Positions 30,515-38,281 are shown, counted from the first letter of the stretch. The stretch: 56,914 bases of DNA from an uncultured bacterium (GCA_946548895.1 CAMNQF010000016.1:1-56914); one strand, 5' to 3'. Made by a program: numbers and translations. The notes: generated by a model not told the origin, from the letters alone.

Positions 30515-31554
30515 ACCAGCTCCACGCCCCCGCCGCCGGACACCACATCGCCGATCCGGTAGGCCTCCTCGCCGGCCTCCTTCAGGAGGTCCAGGGCCCG
30601 GTCCGCCTGCCCGGCCGGGACGGCCAGCACCATGCCGACGCCCATATTGAAGGTGTTGTACATATCCCGCTCCGGGATATTGCCCAGCCGCTGGATAAGC
30701 TTGAAAATGGGCGGGCAGGGGAAGGCGTCCAGCCTGATCCGGGCGGCGAGGCCCTCCGCCATCATCCGGGGCACATTCTCGTAAAATCCGCCGCCGGTGA
30801 TATGGCTGACGGCGTGAATGCCGATCCCCGCCGCCAGCAGGGCCTTTACCGCCTTGACGTAGATTTTGGTGGGGGTGAGCAGGGTGTCGCCCAGCCCCCG
30901 GCCCCCCAGCTCGTCCAGGGGGGTGTGGAGGTCGGCGTGCTCGATGTGGAGCACCTTGCGCACCAGGGAGAAGCCGTTGGAGTGGACGCCGGAGGAAGCC
31001 AGGCCGATGAGGGCGTCCCCCTGGGCCAGCTTCCTGCCGTCGATGATGTTCTCCTCGTCCACCATGCCCACGGAGAAGCCCGCCAGGTCGTACTCGTCCA
31101 CAGGGTAGAAGCCGGGCATTTCGGCGGTCTCGCCCCCCACCAGGGCGCACTGGGCCTGGCGGCACCCCTCGGTGATGCCCGCCACGATCTGGGCGATGCG
31201 GCCGGGTTCGTTTTTGCCGCAGGCGATGTAGTCCAGGAAAAACAGGGGAGAGGCCCCGCCGCAGATGATGTCGTTGACGCACATGGCCACGCAGTCGATG
31301 CCCACGGTGTCGTGCTTGTCCATCAGGAAGGCCAGCTTCAGCTTGGTGCCCACGCCGTCGGTGCCGGACACCAGCACCGGCTTTTTCATCCCGGCGAGGT
31401 CGGGGGCAAACATACCGCCGAAGCCCCCCAGGGTGCCCATCACGCCGGGGATATAGGTGGATTCCACCATGGGCTTGATGCGCCGGACCGCCTCGTATCC
31501 GGCGGTGACGTCCACCCCGGCGGCGGCGTAGGATGCGGAATGGGATTCGTTCAT
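30511..31554 (-). CDS. purM: Phosphoribosylformylglycinamidine cyclo-ligase (AIR synthetase)
   Basis: A 347-residue AIR synthetase converting FGAM to AIR with ATP. Diagnostic segments are YAAAGVDVTAGYEAV, VSGTDGVGTKLKLAF, GIDCVAMCVNDIICGGASPLFFLDY, LVGGETAEMPGFY and SHITGGGFYENVPRM. Start 31554 has GGAGGG 10 bp upstream and overlaps the TGA of the DUF3795 gene by ATGA. The FGAM synthase genes that would supply its substrate are not in this window. Confidence 0.96.
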   Translation of the reverse strand: MNESHSASYAAAGVDVTAGYEAVRRIKPMVESTYIPGVMGTLGGFGGMFAPDLAGMKKPVLVSGTDGVGTKLKLAFLMDKHDTVGIDCVAMCVNDIICGGASPLFFLDYIACGKNEPGRIAQIVAGITEGCRQAQCALVGGETAEMPGFYPVDEYDLAGFSVGMVDEENIIDGRKLAQGDALIGLASSGVHSNGFSLVRKVLHIEHADLHTPLDELGGRGLGDTLLTPTKIYVKAVKALLAAGIGIHAVSHITGGGFYENVPRMMAEGLAARIRLDAFPCPPIFKLIQRLGNIPERDMYNTFNMGVGMVLAVPAGQADRALDLLKEAGEEAYRIGDVVSGGGGVELV

Positions 31555-31817
31555 ACCAGTTTGTCCCTCCATTTTGCGCACTGCTCGATGCGTTTGCCGC
31601 CGTCGCCCTGCTTCTCATCATAGGCGAACTGCTTGAGAAGGCCGCAGGGGAAGGCTTCACACTGGCCGCAATGCTCCTTTGTTTTTTCCTCGCAGCAGGA
31701 TTTTACGGGGCAGCTGCCGCCCCAAAAGGGTTTTTGAATCTGTACGCAGCCGCCGCACCCCATCTGTTCACGATAGGCGCACTCGCCGCACAGGATGCCG
31801 CACCGTGACTCGATCAT
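31551..31817 (-). CDS. DUF3795-type Cys-rich protein within the purine operon
   Basis: An 88-residue protein with twelve Cys in spaced pairs (CGILCGECAYREQMGCGGC, CPVKSCCEEK, HCGQCEAFPCG), the pattern of DUF3795 proteins, which probably bind zinc or an iron-sulfur cluster. Its role is unknown. It lies between the PurF homologue and purM; its stop overlaps the purM start, so it is translated as part of the operon. AAAGGGGATGG precedes the ATG at 31817. Confidence 0.8.
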   Translation of the reverse strand: MIESRCGILCGECAYREQMGCGGCVQIQKPFWGGSCPVKSCCEEKTKEHCGQCEAFPCGLLKQFAYDEKQGDGGKRIEQCAKWRDKLV

Positions 31818-31835
31818 ATTGTACCATCCCCTTTA

Positions 31836-33254
31836 TCATTCTTTTCCGGTCCAGCAGTAGGTGCACACCTTGTCCCGGTCGATGCCGATGGCCTCCAGCA
31901 GGCCGTCCAGGGATTGGTATCCCAGGGAGTCGAAGCCCAGCTTTTCGCAGATGGACTTCAGCAGGCACTTCCCCCGCTCGGTGGACGAGTCGGAATATTC
32001 CTCCAGATGCCGCTCCCCCTCGTCCCCCTCCAGCTCCCGGACGGTCTTGCGGGCCAGCAGCTCCATGTCGGAGTTGCTCCGGGAGAAGTTGAGGAACTTG
32101 CAGCCGTACATGATGGGGGGGCAGGCGGAGCGCATATGGACCTCCTTGGCCCCCGCGCCGTAGAGGAAGTCCACCGTCTCCCGCAGCTGGGTGCCCCGGA
32201 CGATGGAGTCGTCCACAAACAGGAGCTTTCTGCCCTGGATCAGCTCGGGCACGGGAATCTGCTTCATCTTAGCCACCTGGTTGCGCACCTCCTGGTTGGC
32301 GGGCATGAAGGACCGGGGCCAGGTGGGGGTGTATTTCACGAAGGGCCGGGCAAAGGGCTTGCCGCTGGCGTTGGCGTAGCCGATGGCGTGGGGCACGCCG
32401 GAATCGGGCACCCCGGCCACCCAGTCCACGTCGGGCATGGCGCCCTTGGCCTTCTCCGCCCGGGCCATGATCTCGCCGTTGCGGCAGCGCATGACCTCCA
32501 CGTTCTGCCCCTCGTAATTGGAGTTGGGGTAGCCATAGTAGGTCCACAAAAAGGCGCAGATGCGCATTTTGTCCCCCGCCGGGGCCAGGGTGTCCCAGCC
32601 GGACCGGGTGACCCGGACGATCTCTCCGGGGCCCAGCTCGTAAGCGCTTTCGTAGCCCAGCTTCTGGTAGGCGAAGGACTCAAAGGACACGCAGCAGCCC
32701 TCGTCGTTTTTGCCCACGAGCACCGGCAGGCGGCCCAGCCGGTCCCGGGCGGCCACGATGCCCTCCGGGGTGAGGATGAGGATGGTGGACGAGCCGTCGA
32801 TGACCTCCTGGGCGTATTGGATGCCCTCCACCAGGGAGTTCTTCTGGTTGATGAGGGCGGCGGTGAGCTCGGTGGAGTTCACCTTGCCGGAGCTCATGGC
32901 CATGAACTGGTGGCAGCCGTCGAAATACTGTTCCACCAGGGCGTCGGCGTTGTTGATGATGCCCACGGTGGAGATGGCGTACAGGCCCAGGTGGGAGCGC
33001 ACCAGCAGGGGCTGGGGGTCGGTATCGCTGATGCAGCCGATGCCGGAGGTGCCGTGGAAATTCTCCAGGTCCTTTTCGAACTTGGTGCGGAAAGGGGTGT
33101 TTTCGATGGAGTGGATCTGCCGCTGGAAGCCGTCCGCCTCATCGTAAATAATCATGCCGCCCCGGCGGGTGCCCAGGTGGGAGTGGTAGTCCACGCCGAA
33201 AAAAATGTCAAGAGACACGTCGCGCTGGGAAATTGCGCCGAAAAAACCGCCCAT
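31836..33254 (-). CDS. PurF-like amidophosphoribosyltransferase lacking the N-terminal Cys
   Basis: A 472-residue protein of the glutamine PRPP amidotransferase family. It opens MGGFFGAISQ, whereas functional PurF glutaminase sites begin with Cys (MCGI or a cleaved propeptide); no Cys lies within the first 90 residues. The PRPP transferase half is intact: LLFVDDSIVRGTQ (PRPP loop, about 345-357), PDSGVPHAIGYA and the C-terminal CPPIMYGC and CTYCWTGKE, which recall the iron-sulfur ligands of Bacillus PurF. It could use free ammonia, an ammonia partner, or act as a regulator beside a canonical PurF elsewhere. The start is fixed by AAGGAGG at 33261-33267; upstream lies the microprotein stop, so no missed Cys-bearing N-terminus fits. 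Confidence 0.9.
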   Translation of the reverse strand: MGGFFGAISQRDVSLDIFFGVDYHSHLGTRRGGMIIYDEADGFQRQIHSIENTPFRTKFEKDLENFHGTSGIGCISDTDPQPLLVRSHLGLYAISTVGIINNADALVEQYFDGCHQFMAMSSGKVNSTELTAALINQKNSLVEGIQYAQEVIDGSSTILILTPEGIVAARDRLGRLPVLVGKNDEGCCVSFESFAYQKLGYESAYELGPGEIVRVTRSGWDTLAPAGDKMRICAFLWTYYGYPNSNYEGQNVEVMRCRNGEIMARAEKAKGAMPDVDWVAGVPDSGVPHAIGYANASGKPFARPFVKYTPTWPRSFMPANQEVRNQVAKMKQIPVPELIQGRKLLFVDDSIVRGTQLRETVDFLYGAGAKEVHMRSACPPIMYGCKFLNFSRSNSDMELLARKTVRELEGDEGERHLEEYSDSSTERGKCLLKSICEKLGFDSLGYQSLDGLLEAIGIDRDKVCTYCWTGKE

Positions 33255-33266
33255 TACAGAGCCTCC

Positions 33267-33413
33267 TTATTTCTTGCGCTTGCGCCGGAACAGCCAGACT
33301 GCCGTTCCGGCCGCTGCCGCGGCCAGCAGCAGCGCGAGGACCACCCCAACGGGGTCTCCTCCAACGAGAATTGCGGTGGGGCCGTCCTGCCCGCCGATGA
33401 CGCCCAGGTCCAC
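33267..33413 (-). CDS. 48-residue membrane microprotein with GVIGGQDGPTAILV motif
   Basis: A short frame starting GTG 33413, 10 bp after the purC stop, and ending TAA 33267-33269 inside the Shine-Dalgarno of the PurF homologue. The product begins MDLGVIGGQDGPTAILV, then a single hydrophobic helix (VVLALLLAAAAAGTAVWLF) and a basic tail RRKRKK. The GxIGGxDGPT motif is that of the N-terminal part of Na+-translocating decarboxylase beta subunits, but the protein is far too short to be one. Single-pass, with the tail likely inside. Its placement with tight spacing on both sides argues for real translation. Function unknown. Confidence 0.65.
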   Translation of the reverse strand: MDLGVIGGQDGPTAILVGGDPVGVVLALLLAAAAAGTAVWLFRRKRKK

Positions 33414-33423
33414 GGGGCGCGCC

Positions 33424-34110
33424 TCAGGCGAAGAACAGCTTGGACAGGGTCATGGGGTCGATATACTGCCCGTCCTTGTACACCCGCATATTGCCGGAGG
33501 CGATCTCGTCGATGAGCATCACCTTGCCGCCGGCGTCGTAGCCGTACTCAAATTTGATGTCGTAGAGCACCAGGCCCTTCTCCTTCAGGTCGTCGGCCAC
33601 AATCCGGGTGATCTTCTGGGTCATGTCTTTGATGTCGTCGTACTGCGCCTCGGTCATCACGCCCAGGGCCACCAGGCCGTCCTTGGTCACCAGGGGGTCG
33701 CCCTTCTCGTCATTTTTAAAGGTGGTCTCCACATAGGCGGGCAGGTCCGCGCCCTCCTGGATGTACTCGCCGTAGCGGCGGAAGAAGGAGCCGACCGCCT
33801 TATGGCGGCAGATGACCTCCAGCCCCTTGCCGAACACCTTGGCGGGCAGCACCTCCATGGTGGTGTCGTCCAGGTTGGCGGAGACGTAGTGGGTGCGGAT
33901 GCCGGCGGCGTTGATCTTCTCAAAGAAATAGATGGACATACGCAGGTTCACGTCGCCCACGCCCTCAATGGTCAGGCCCACGGAGTTCTCGCCGGGGTCG
34001 AACACGCCGTCCTTGCCGGTGCAGTCGTCCTTGAACTTGAGCAGGTAGTTGCCGTTGTCCAGGGCGTAGACGTTCTTGGTCTTGCCAGTGTAAACCAGTT
34101 TGTTTTCCAT
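33424..34110 (-). CDS. purC: SAICAR synthase
   Basis: A 228-residue phosphoribosylaminoimidazole-succinocarboxamide synthase, joining aspartate to CAIR with ATP. Typical segments are [80 protein letters not shown] and the terminal LSKLFF. AAAGGATG precedes the ATG. Between it and purE lie 110 bp with a family 1 repeat (34193-34233). Confidence 0.96.
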   Translation of the reverse strand: MENKLVYTGKTKNVYALDNGNYLLKFKDDCTGKDGVFDPGENSVGLTIEGVGDVNLRMSIYFFEKINAAGIRTHYVSANLDDTTMEVLPAKVFGKGLEVICRHKAVGSFFRRYGEYIQEGADLPAYVETTFKNDEKGDPLVTKDGLVALGVMTEAQYDDIKDMTQKITRIVADDLKEKGLVLYDIKFEYGYDAGGKVMLIDEIASGNMRVYKDGQYIDPMTLSKLFFA

Positions 34111-34192
34111 GATGATTCATCCTTTCTGACTGATAAGCATCTGTTATGTTACCGAGCGGAAACGCTGCGGTATGGGATGCGGTGGTAACGAA

Positions 34193-34233
34193 TTAAAGTT
34201 CTTTTTGCCTACTTTTTCTTTCAAGAAAAAGTA
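34193..34233 (-). repeat. Structured intergenic repeat family 1, copy 3
   Basis: On the minus strand TACTTTTTCTT-GA-AAGAAAAAGTA hairpin followed by GGCAAAAAGAACTTTAAT. It overlaps the purE stop: the last codons (LTFS and TGA) lie in the left half of the hairpin, so the repeat supplies the purE stop codon. Confidence 0.8.
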
Positions 34234-34718
34234 AGCTCCGCCTGGAGCCTGGCCTCTTTTTCCGCGATTTGAGCGGCCATGGCTTCCCGGGCCCGGTCTA
34301 ATTTGGCGGCCAGGTCCCCGTCGGACACCGCCAGGATCTGGGCGGCCAGCACGGCGGCGTTCTTGGCCCCGTTGATGGCGACCGTCGCCACCGGGATGCC
34401 GCTGGGCATCTGGACGGTGGCCAGCAGGGCGTCCAGCCCGTCCATGGCGCTTCCCTTCATGGGGATGCCGATGACGGGCAGGGTGGAGTTGCCGGCGAAG
34501 GCCCCGGCCAGGTGGGCAGCCATACCCGCCGCGCAGATCAGGACGCCGAAGCCGTTGGCCCGGGCGCTTTTGGCGAAACTGGCGGCGGCGGCGGGGGTGC
34601 GGTGGGCGCTGAGAATGTGGGCCTCATAGGGGATGCCGAACTCCTTGAGCTGGGCGCAGGCCCCCTGGACCACAGGCCAGTCGGAATCGGAGCCCATAAT
34701 GACGGCGACTTTTTTCAT
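34221..34718 (-). CDS. purE: N5-CAIR mutase, class I
   Basis: A 165-residue N5-carboxyaminoimidazole ribonucleotide mutase. KKVAVIMGSDSDWPVV holds the GSxSD loop, LSAHRTP the catalytic His, and ICAAGMAAHLAGAFAGNSTLPVIGIP and GAKNAAVLAAQIL are family signatures. Class I enzymes need PurK, which is not in the window. AAAGGAGG lies 6 bp before ATG 34718. It is the first structural gene of the purine operon, 24 bp after a terminator-like hairpin and a leader peptide gene. The C-terminal four residues are encoded by a family 1 repeat. Confidence 0.95.
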   Translation of the reverse strand: MKKVAVIMGSDSDWPVVQGACAQLKEFGIPYEAHILSAHRTPAAAASFAKSARANGFGVLICAAGMAAHLAGAFAGNSTLPVIGIPMKGSAMDGLDALLATVQMPSGIPVATVAINGAKNAAVLAAQILAVSDGDLAAKLDRAREAMAAQIAEKEARLQAELTFS

Positions 34719-34742
34719 GGGAATCCTCCTTTGGGATAGAAT

Positions 34743-34781
34743 CAAAAAGAAACAGGCCGCCGCGTGGCGCGGCGGACCTGT
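34743..34781 (-). terminator. Attenuator-like terminator before purE
   Basis: Minus-strand stem ACAGG-T-CCGCCGCG / CGCGGCGG-CCTGT, loop CCA, then TTCTTTTTGAT. It lies between leader peptide and purE. Its 5' arm (TCCGCCGCG, 34768-34776) is nearly duplicated at the leader stop codon (TCCGCCGCC, 34793-34801), which could pair with the 3' arm instead. Confidence 0.85.
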
Positions 34782-34789
34782 CCTATGAA

Positions 34790-34861
34790 TTAGGCGGCGG
34801 ATTTGGACGCAATGGGGCCATGGAAACGGAAGCCCGGACGGACACGGGCGGAACAGACCAT
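34790..34861 (-). CDS. 23-residue leader peptide of the purine operon
   Basis: ATG 34861 with Shine-Dalgarno GAGGTGG 5 bp upstream, ending TAA at 34790. The peptide starts MVCSARVRPGFRFHGPIA and ends SKSAA. It is Arg-rich (three CGT codons) and begins about 26 nt after the expected transcript start. Its stop codon lies 8 nt before the terminator hairpin, and its last codons duplicate the 5' arm of that hairpin. The layout fits ribosome-mediated attenuation of purE onward. I do not recognise the peptide family; the sensed signal is unknown. Confidence 0.6.
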   Translation of the reverse strand: MVCSARVRPGFRFHGPIASKSAA

Positions 34862-34893
34862 GACAGCCACCTCATTTCCAAATAGACACTTCC

Positions 34894-34922
34894 ATTTTAG
34901 CTAAAAAAAGCCCAAAAAGCAA
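34894..34922 (-). promoter_or_regulatory. Promoter of the purine operon
   Basis: Minus-strand TTGCTT (34917-34922), 17 bp, TAAAAT (34894-34899). No guanine riboswitch-like junction is visible in the short leader. Confidence 0.65.
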
Positions 34923-34991
34923 GGGGTTTTTCCAATTTTGTAGGCTTGTACGATTCTCAGGGACGGGGAAGGGCCGTCCATGGCAAAAATC

Positions 34992-36068
34992 TCAAAACAG
35001 CCCGGTGGCCTCCAAAATGCTGGAAACCTGGGCCGCGCGGTTGGCCCAGGAGCACTGCCGGGCCATCTCCCGGCGGCGGCGGGGGAGGGAGGGGTCCTCC
35101 GCCAGCGCCGACTTGCACCGGCGCAGGAAGCCGGGGCCGTCGTAGGCGGTGGACACCAGTTCGGGAATGGCGTCGGGCACGCTGGGATCCACCACGGTGA
35201 CGATGGGTTTGCCCGTGGCCAGGTACTCAAAGACCCGGATGGGCACCACATCGCCGGGGCGGTCGAAGCGGGGCAGGTCAAACAGCAGGTCGCAGCGGTA
35301 CAGGTAGTCAGGCAGGTCCAGCGGGTTCACCGCCCCGGTGAGCACCACGTTTTCCAGCCCCCGGAGCTGCTCCGCAGCCGGTTTTGTCACCCGGCCCATG
35401 AGGGCGAAGGTCCACTCCGGCCGGTGCCGGGCCAAATAGAGCAGCGGCTCCAGGTCCACCTGGCCGGTGACGCTGCCCACCCGGCCCAGGACCCGCCGGC
35501 CGGGCAGGTCCGCCAGGGCGGGGGGGACGGTCCGCACCTTCTGCTGGAACAGCACCGGGTTCACCCCGTTGGGCAGCAGGGCGATGTTGTCGCTGCAGGG
35601 GGACAGCCGCTTGGTGAGCCCGAAGGAGGCGGCGAACACCACCTCGGCGTGGCGGGTGAGGTCGCTCTCCCAGTCCAGAAAGCCGTCGCTCCAGAAGCGG
35701 TGGCAGTCGTACACCACCCCCCGGTAGGCCAGTTTGTCCAGGAACTGGGCGTGGGCGGGGGTGGTGCACCACAGCACCGGCTCGTGGAAGCGGTGCTTTT
35801 CCATGACCTGCTGGACGTAGTCCGCGGCCCGGTCCAGCCTGCGGTGGTGGAGCACGGAGCCCTCCTGGGGGCCGGGCAGGGGGACGGGCAGGGTGTACAC
35901 GGTGATATGGGCCCGGACCCGGCGGCCCTGCTCGGGCATGGGGGCGCCTCTTTTGGGGGCTGGCTCGAAGAACAGGATCTGGGCTTCCCCCAGCCGGGCC
36001 AGCAGCTGCTGGGTGCGGTCGGTGCGGGCCCGCCAGGGGGCGTGGGCCAGACAGACGATCTGATTCAT
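34992..36068 (-). CDS. Glycosyltransferase (GT-B type)
   Basis: A 358-residue GT-B transferase, N-terminal half with QIVCLAHAPWRARTDRTQQLLARLG and VVYDCHRFWSDGF, C-terminal half with ALLPNGVNP, GRVGSVTGQVD, FALMGRV and the donor-site segment VPIRVFEYLATGKPIV. This resembles TuaH/GT4-like enzymes of wall polymer or exopolysaccharide synthesis. ATG 36068 overlaps the csaB stop (ATGA, 36065-36068). It is the last gene of a three-gene operon with csaB and another GT4; acceptor and sugar are not known. Confidence 0.82.
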   Translation of the reverse strand: MNQIVCLAHAPWRARTDRTQQLLARLGEAQILFFEPAPKRGAPMPEQGRRVRAHITVYTLPVPLPGPQEGSVLHHRRLDRAADYVQQVMEKHRFHEPVLWCTTPAHAQFLDKLAYRGVVYDCHRFWSDGFLDWESDLTRHAEVVFAASFGLTKRLSPCSDNIALLPNGVNPVLFQQKVRTVPPALADLPGRRVLGRVGSVTGQVDLEPLLYLARHRPEWTFALMGRVTKPAAEQLRGLENVVLTGAVNPLDLPDYLYRCDLLFDLPRFDRPGDVVPIRVFEYLATGKPIVTVVDPSVPDAIPELVSTAYDGPGFLRRCKSALAEDPSLPRRRREMARQCSWANRAAQVSSILEATGLF

Positions 36069-37195
36069 GGGGCCACCTCCAGCAGGCGGCGCAGGACGCT
36101 GGAATTGTTCCCCTCCAGGCGGCGCAGGGCGGCCACGGCGGCGCGCAGGGAGTCCCGGTCCGCCCGGAGGGCCAGGGCCCGGTCCAGCATATCCCGGAGG
36201 CTGTCGCCGGTGAGCTTGTCCAGGTCCTGGCACAGCTCCTGGCCCATATAGGCCAGGAACCCGCTCACCTTGGGGTCGTAGATGATGCCCACCAGTGGGA
36301 CTCCCTGGCCGGCGGCGAACACCAGGCCGTGGAGGCGCATGGAGATCACCGCCTGCATCCGGGAGGTGATGCCCAGCATCAGCTCAGAGCTGAGGGGCTC
36401 CCGCACCACGAAGGACGGGATGCCGCCCAGGCGGGACACTACCATATCGGCGGCGTCCCCGTCGGTGATGTGGTTGACGGACAGGAACACGGGGGTCAGG
36501 CCGTAGGCCTCCCGGGCATAGTGCACCGTCTGGGCGATGACGGGCACCTTGTCCTCAAACCCCCGCCAGGTCCTCAGGCAGACGCCCAGATAGGCGCCGC
36601 CGGGGTCCAGCCCCAGCTGGGCCATCAGCGCGTCGGTCTCCTCCTCGGGGGCGGGCTGGAGGGAGAGCACCGGGTCGGCGGCCAGCACGATTTCCGGCTT
36701 GTCCACCCCGAACCGCTTCAGCTCCGCCAGGCTGGCGTCCTCCCGGAGGGTGATGGCGTCCACGCAGCGGTTGAGCACCCGGCGGACCAGGGCCGCGTCG
36801 CCCAGGCGCTCCACCGGCCCGATGCCGCAGCCGTACATCAGCACCTTGCAGCCCCGGCTGTGGGCGGCGCGCAGGGTGAACAGGTAGTACAGCAGGCTGC
36901 GGCGGGAGGTGGCGTCCTGGATGAGGCTGCCGCCTCCGTTGATATAAAGCCGCACCCGGCCCATGGCGCCCAGGATGCCGGGGAGATCGAACATATGCAG
37001 GGCCTTCACCCCGTGGCGGGCGGCGGTCTCCTCGGGATTCCTGGACAGTACGGTGAGCTCCTCGTCTCCGGCGGCGGCGCGCACCTCCCGGAGGATGGCC
37101 TTCAGGATGGACTCATCCCCCGTGTTGCCCAGGCCGTATGAGCCGCAGATGAGGATTCCCCGCCGCTGATTTGATTTTGAAGCCTGTTGGCCCAT
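36065..37195 (-). CDS. csaB: Polysaccharide pyruvyl transferase CsaB
   Basis: A 376-residue pyruvyl transferase that adds ketal pyruvate to secondary wall polymer, the ligand of SLH domains. Family segments are GILICGSYGLGNTGDESILKA, YINGGGSLIQDATSRRSLLYYL, KVLMYGCGIGP, LREDASL and ISMRLHGLVFAAGQGVPLVGI. Start 37195 follows AGAGGAG; an upstream ATG at 37222 has no such site. An SLH protein is encoded at 12923-14599 in this window, consistent with pyruvylated wall polymer. The two flanking glycosyltransferases probably act on the same polymer. Confidence 0.92.
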   Translation of the reverse strand: MGQQASKSNQRRGILICGSYGLGNTGDESILKAILREVRAAAGDEELTVLSRNPEETAARHGVKALHMFDLPGILGAMGRVRLYINGGGSLIQDATSRRSLLYYLFTLRAAHSRGCKVLMYGCGIGPVERLGDAALVRRVLNRCVDAITLREDASLAELKRFGVDKPEIVLAADPVLSLQPAPEEETDALMAQLGLDPGGAYLGVCLRTWRGFEDKVPVIAQTVHYAREAYGLTPVFLSVNHITDGDAADMVVSRLGGIPSFVVREPLSSELMLGITSRMQAVISMRLHGLVFAAGQGVPLVGIIYDPKVSGFLAYMGQELCQDLDKLTGDSLRDMLDRALALRADRDSLRAAVAALRRLEGNNSSVLRRLLEVAP

Positions 37196-37225
37196 AGCTG
37201 TCGCTCCTCTGATCGGCGGCATCCG

Positions 37226-38281
37226 TCACAGCCCCAGCACGGTGTCCGCCAGCCGGGTGATCTCGCCGTTGTAGTCCGCCAGGTCGTCGTAGACCTTGTG
37301 TTCCGGCTTTTCCGCCGCCGCCAGCGCCTGGACGATGTCCCCGCACCCGGTGACGCCGGGGTTGTAGGCCTCCAGGTTCTTGGAGATATACAGGGGCAGG
37401 CCCAGGGCCTTGGCCTCCCAGATGACCATGCCCTGCCCCTCGTACCGGGAGGTGAGCACAAAGCCGTCCATTTTGTCCATATAGCAGAAGGGGTTGGCCT
37501 GGTTGCCCAGCAGGGTGACGAATTCCGTCAGGCCAAGCCCCTTGATCTGGGCCTCCAGGGCGGCCCGGTCGGGGCCGTCCCCGATGAGGTAGAAGTGGAA
37601 ATCCTGGCGCCGCTCCTTTACCTCCGCCAGCCAGCCCATCAGCAGGTCGTAGCCCTTCTGGTGGCAGATGCGGCCCACGGAGCACAGGTTGAGTTTGGCT
37701 GGGTCCACGCTGAAGTCCACGTCCAGCTTGGCCTTGCGGAAGATTTCGCCGGTGTCGATGTGGTTGGGAATGGGGGTGATGGGCTTGTCCTGGATGCCGG
37801 ACACCCGGCGGAAGCCGCCGATGATGCCGGGGGAGACGGCCACAAACTCGTCGTAGTACCGCAGCTTCCCCTTGAAGAAGTGCCACAGGATGCGGTATTT
37901 GGGCTCGTTTTTCCGCTTGACCTCCACGTCGTTGTGAATCCACATCACCCGTTTTTTGGCGTTGGCGTTGATGACGCCCGCGGCGCACTCGTTCTGATAG
38001 CTGTTAAAATCCACCGCCACGTCGTACTCCCTGCCGCCGGTCACGTCCCCCAGCAGGCGGCGGGCCAGGCCGAAGTACACCACCCGGAAAAAGCCCGGGG
38101 CGGCGGGCAGGTACTTGATGCGGAGGTTCTCATGGGCGGGCAGGTCGAAGAAGCATTCCCGGTCGTACAGGTAGACGTCGACGCAGCACTTGCTGAAGTC
38201 GATGTCGTTGAGGATGTTGACCAGGGATTTCTGGACCCCGCCCACCCGGAGGTCTGTTTGGAAGAACGCGATGTGTTTCAT
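37226..38281 (-). CDS. Family 4 glycosyltransferase
   Basis: A 351-residue GT4 enzyme: MKHIAFFQTDLRVGGVQKSLVNIL at the N terminus, VMWIHNDVEVKRK, IPNHIDTGEIF, LCSVGRICHQKGYDLL at the domain hinge, FHFYLIGDGPDR, and the E-x7-E donor motif EGQGMVIWE near residue 293. Start 38281 has AAAGGCGG upstream. It is the first gene of the operon with csaB and the second transferase, behind a strong promoter at 38328-38356, and likely takes part in wall polymer assembly. Confidence 0.88.
   Translation of the reverse strand: MKHIAFFQTDLRVGGVQKSLVNILNDIDFSKCCVDVYLYDRECFFDLPAHENLRIKYLPAAPGFFRVVYFGLARRLLGDVTGGREYDVAVDFNSYQNECAAGVINANAKKRVMWIHNDVEVKRKNEPKYRILWHFFKGKLRYYDEFVAVSPGIIGGFRRVSGIQDKPITPIPNHIDTGEIFRKAKLDVDFSVDPAKLNLCSVGRICHQKGYDLLMGWLAEVKERRQDFHFYLIGDGPDRAALEAQIKGLGLTEFVTLLGNQANPFCYMDKMDGFVLTSRYEGQGMVIWEAKALGLPLYISKNLEAYNPGVTGCGDIVQALAAAEKPEHKVYDDLADYNGEITRLADTVLGL

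Noticed and set aside
29870-31660. A 596-codon frame running from within purM to the end of purN
   Set aside because: Only its last part is purN; the upstream part is an out-of-frame reading of purM. The purN ATG at 30514 has an ATGA overlap with purM.
34862-34991. Guanine riboswitch or PurR box upstream of purE
   Set aside because: The leader before the peptide ORF is only about 26 nt and shows no three-way junction; no convincing PurR box was seen.
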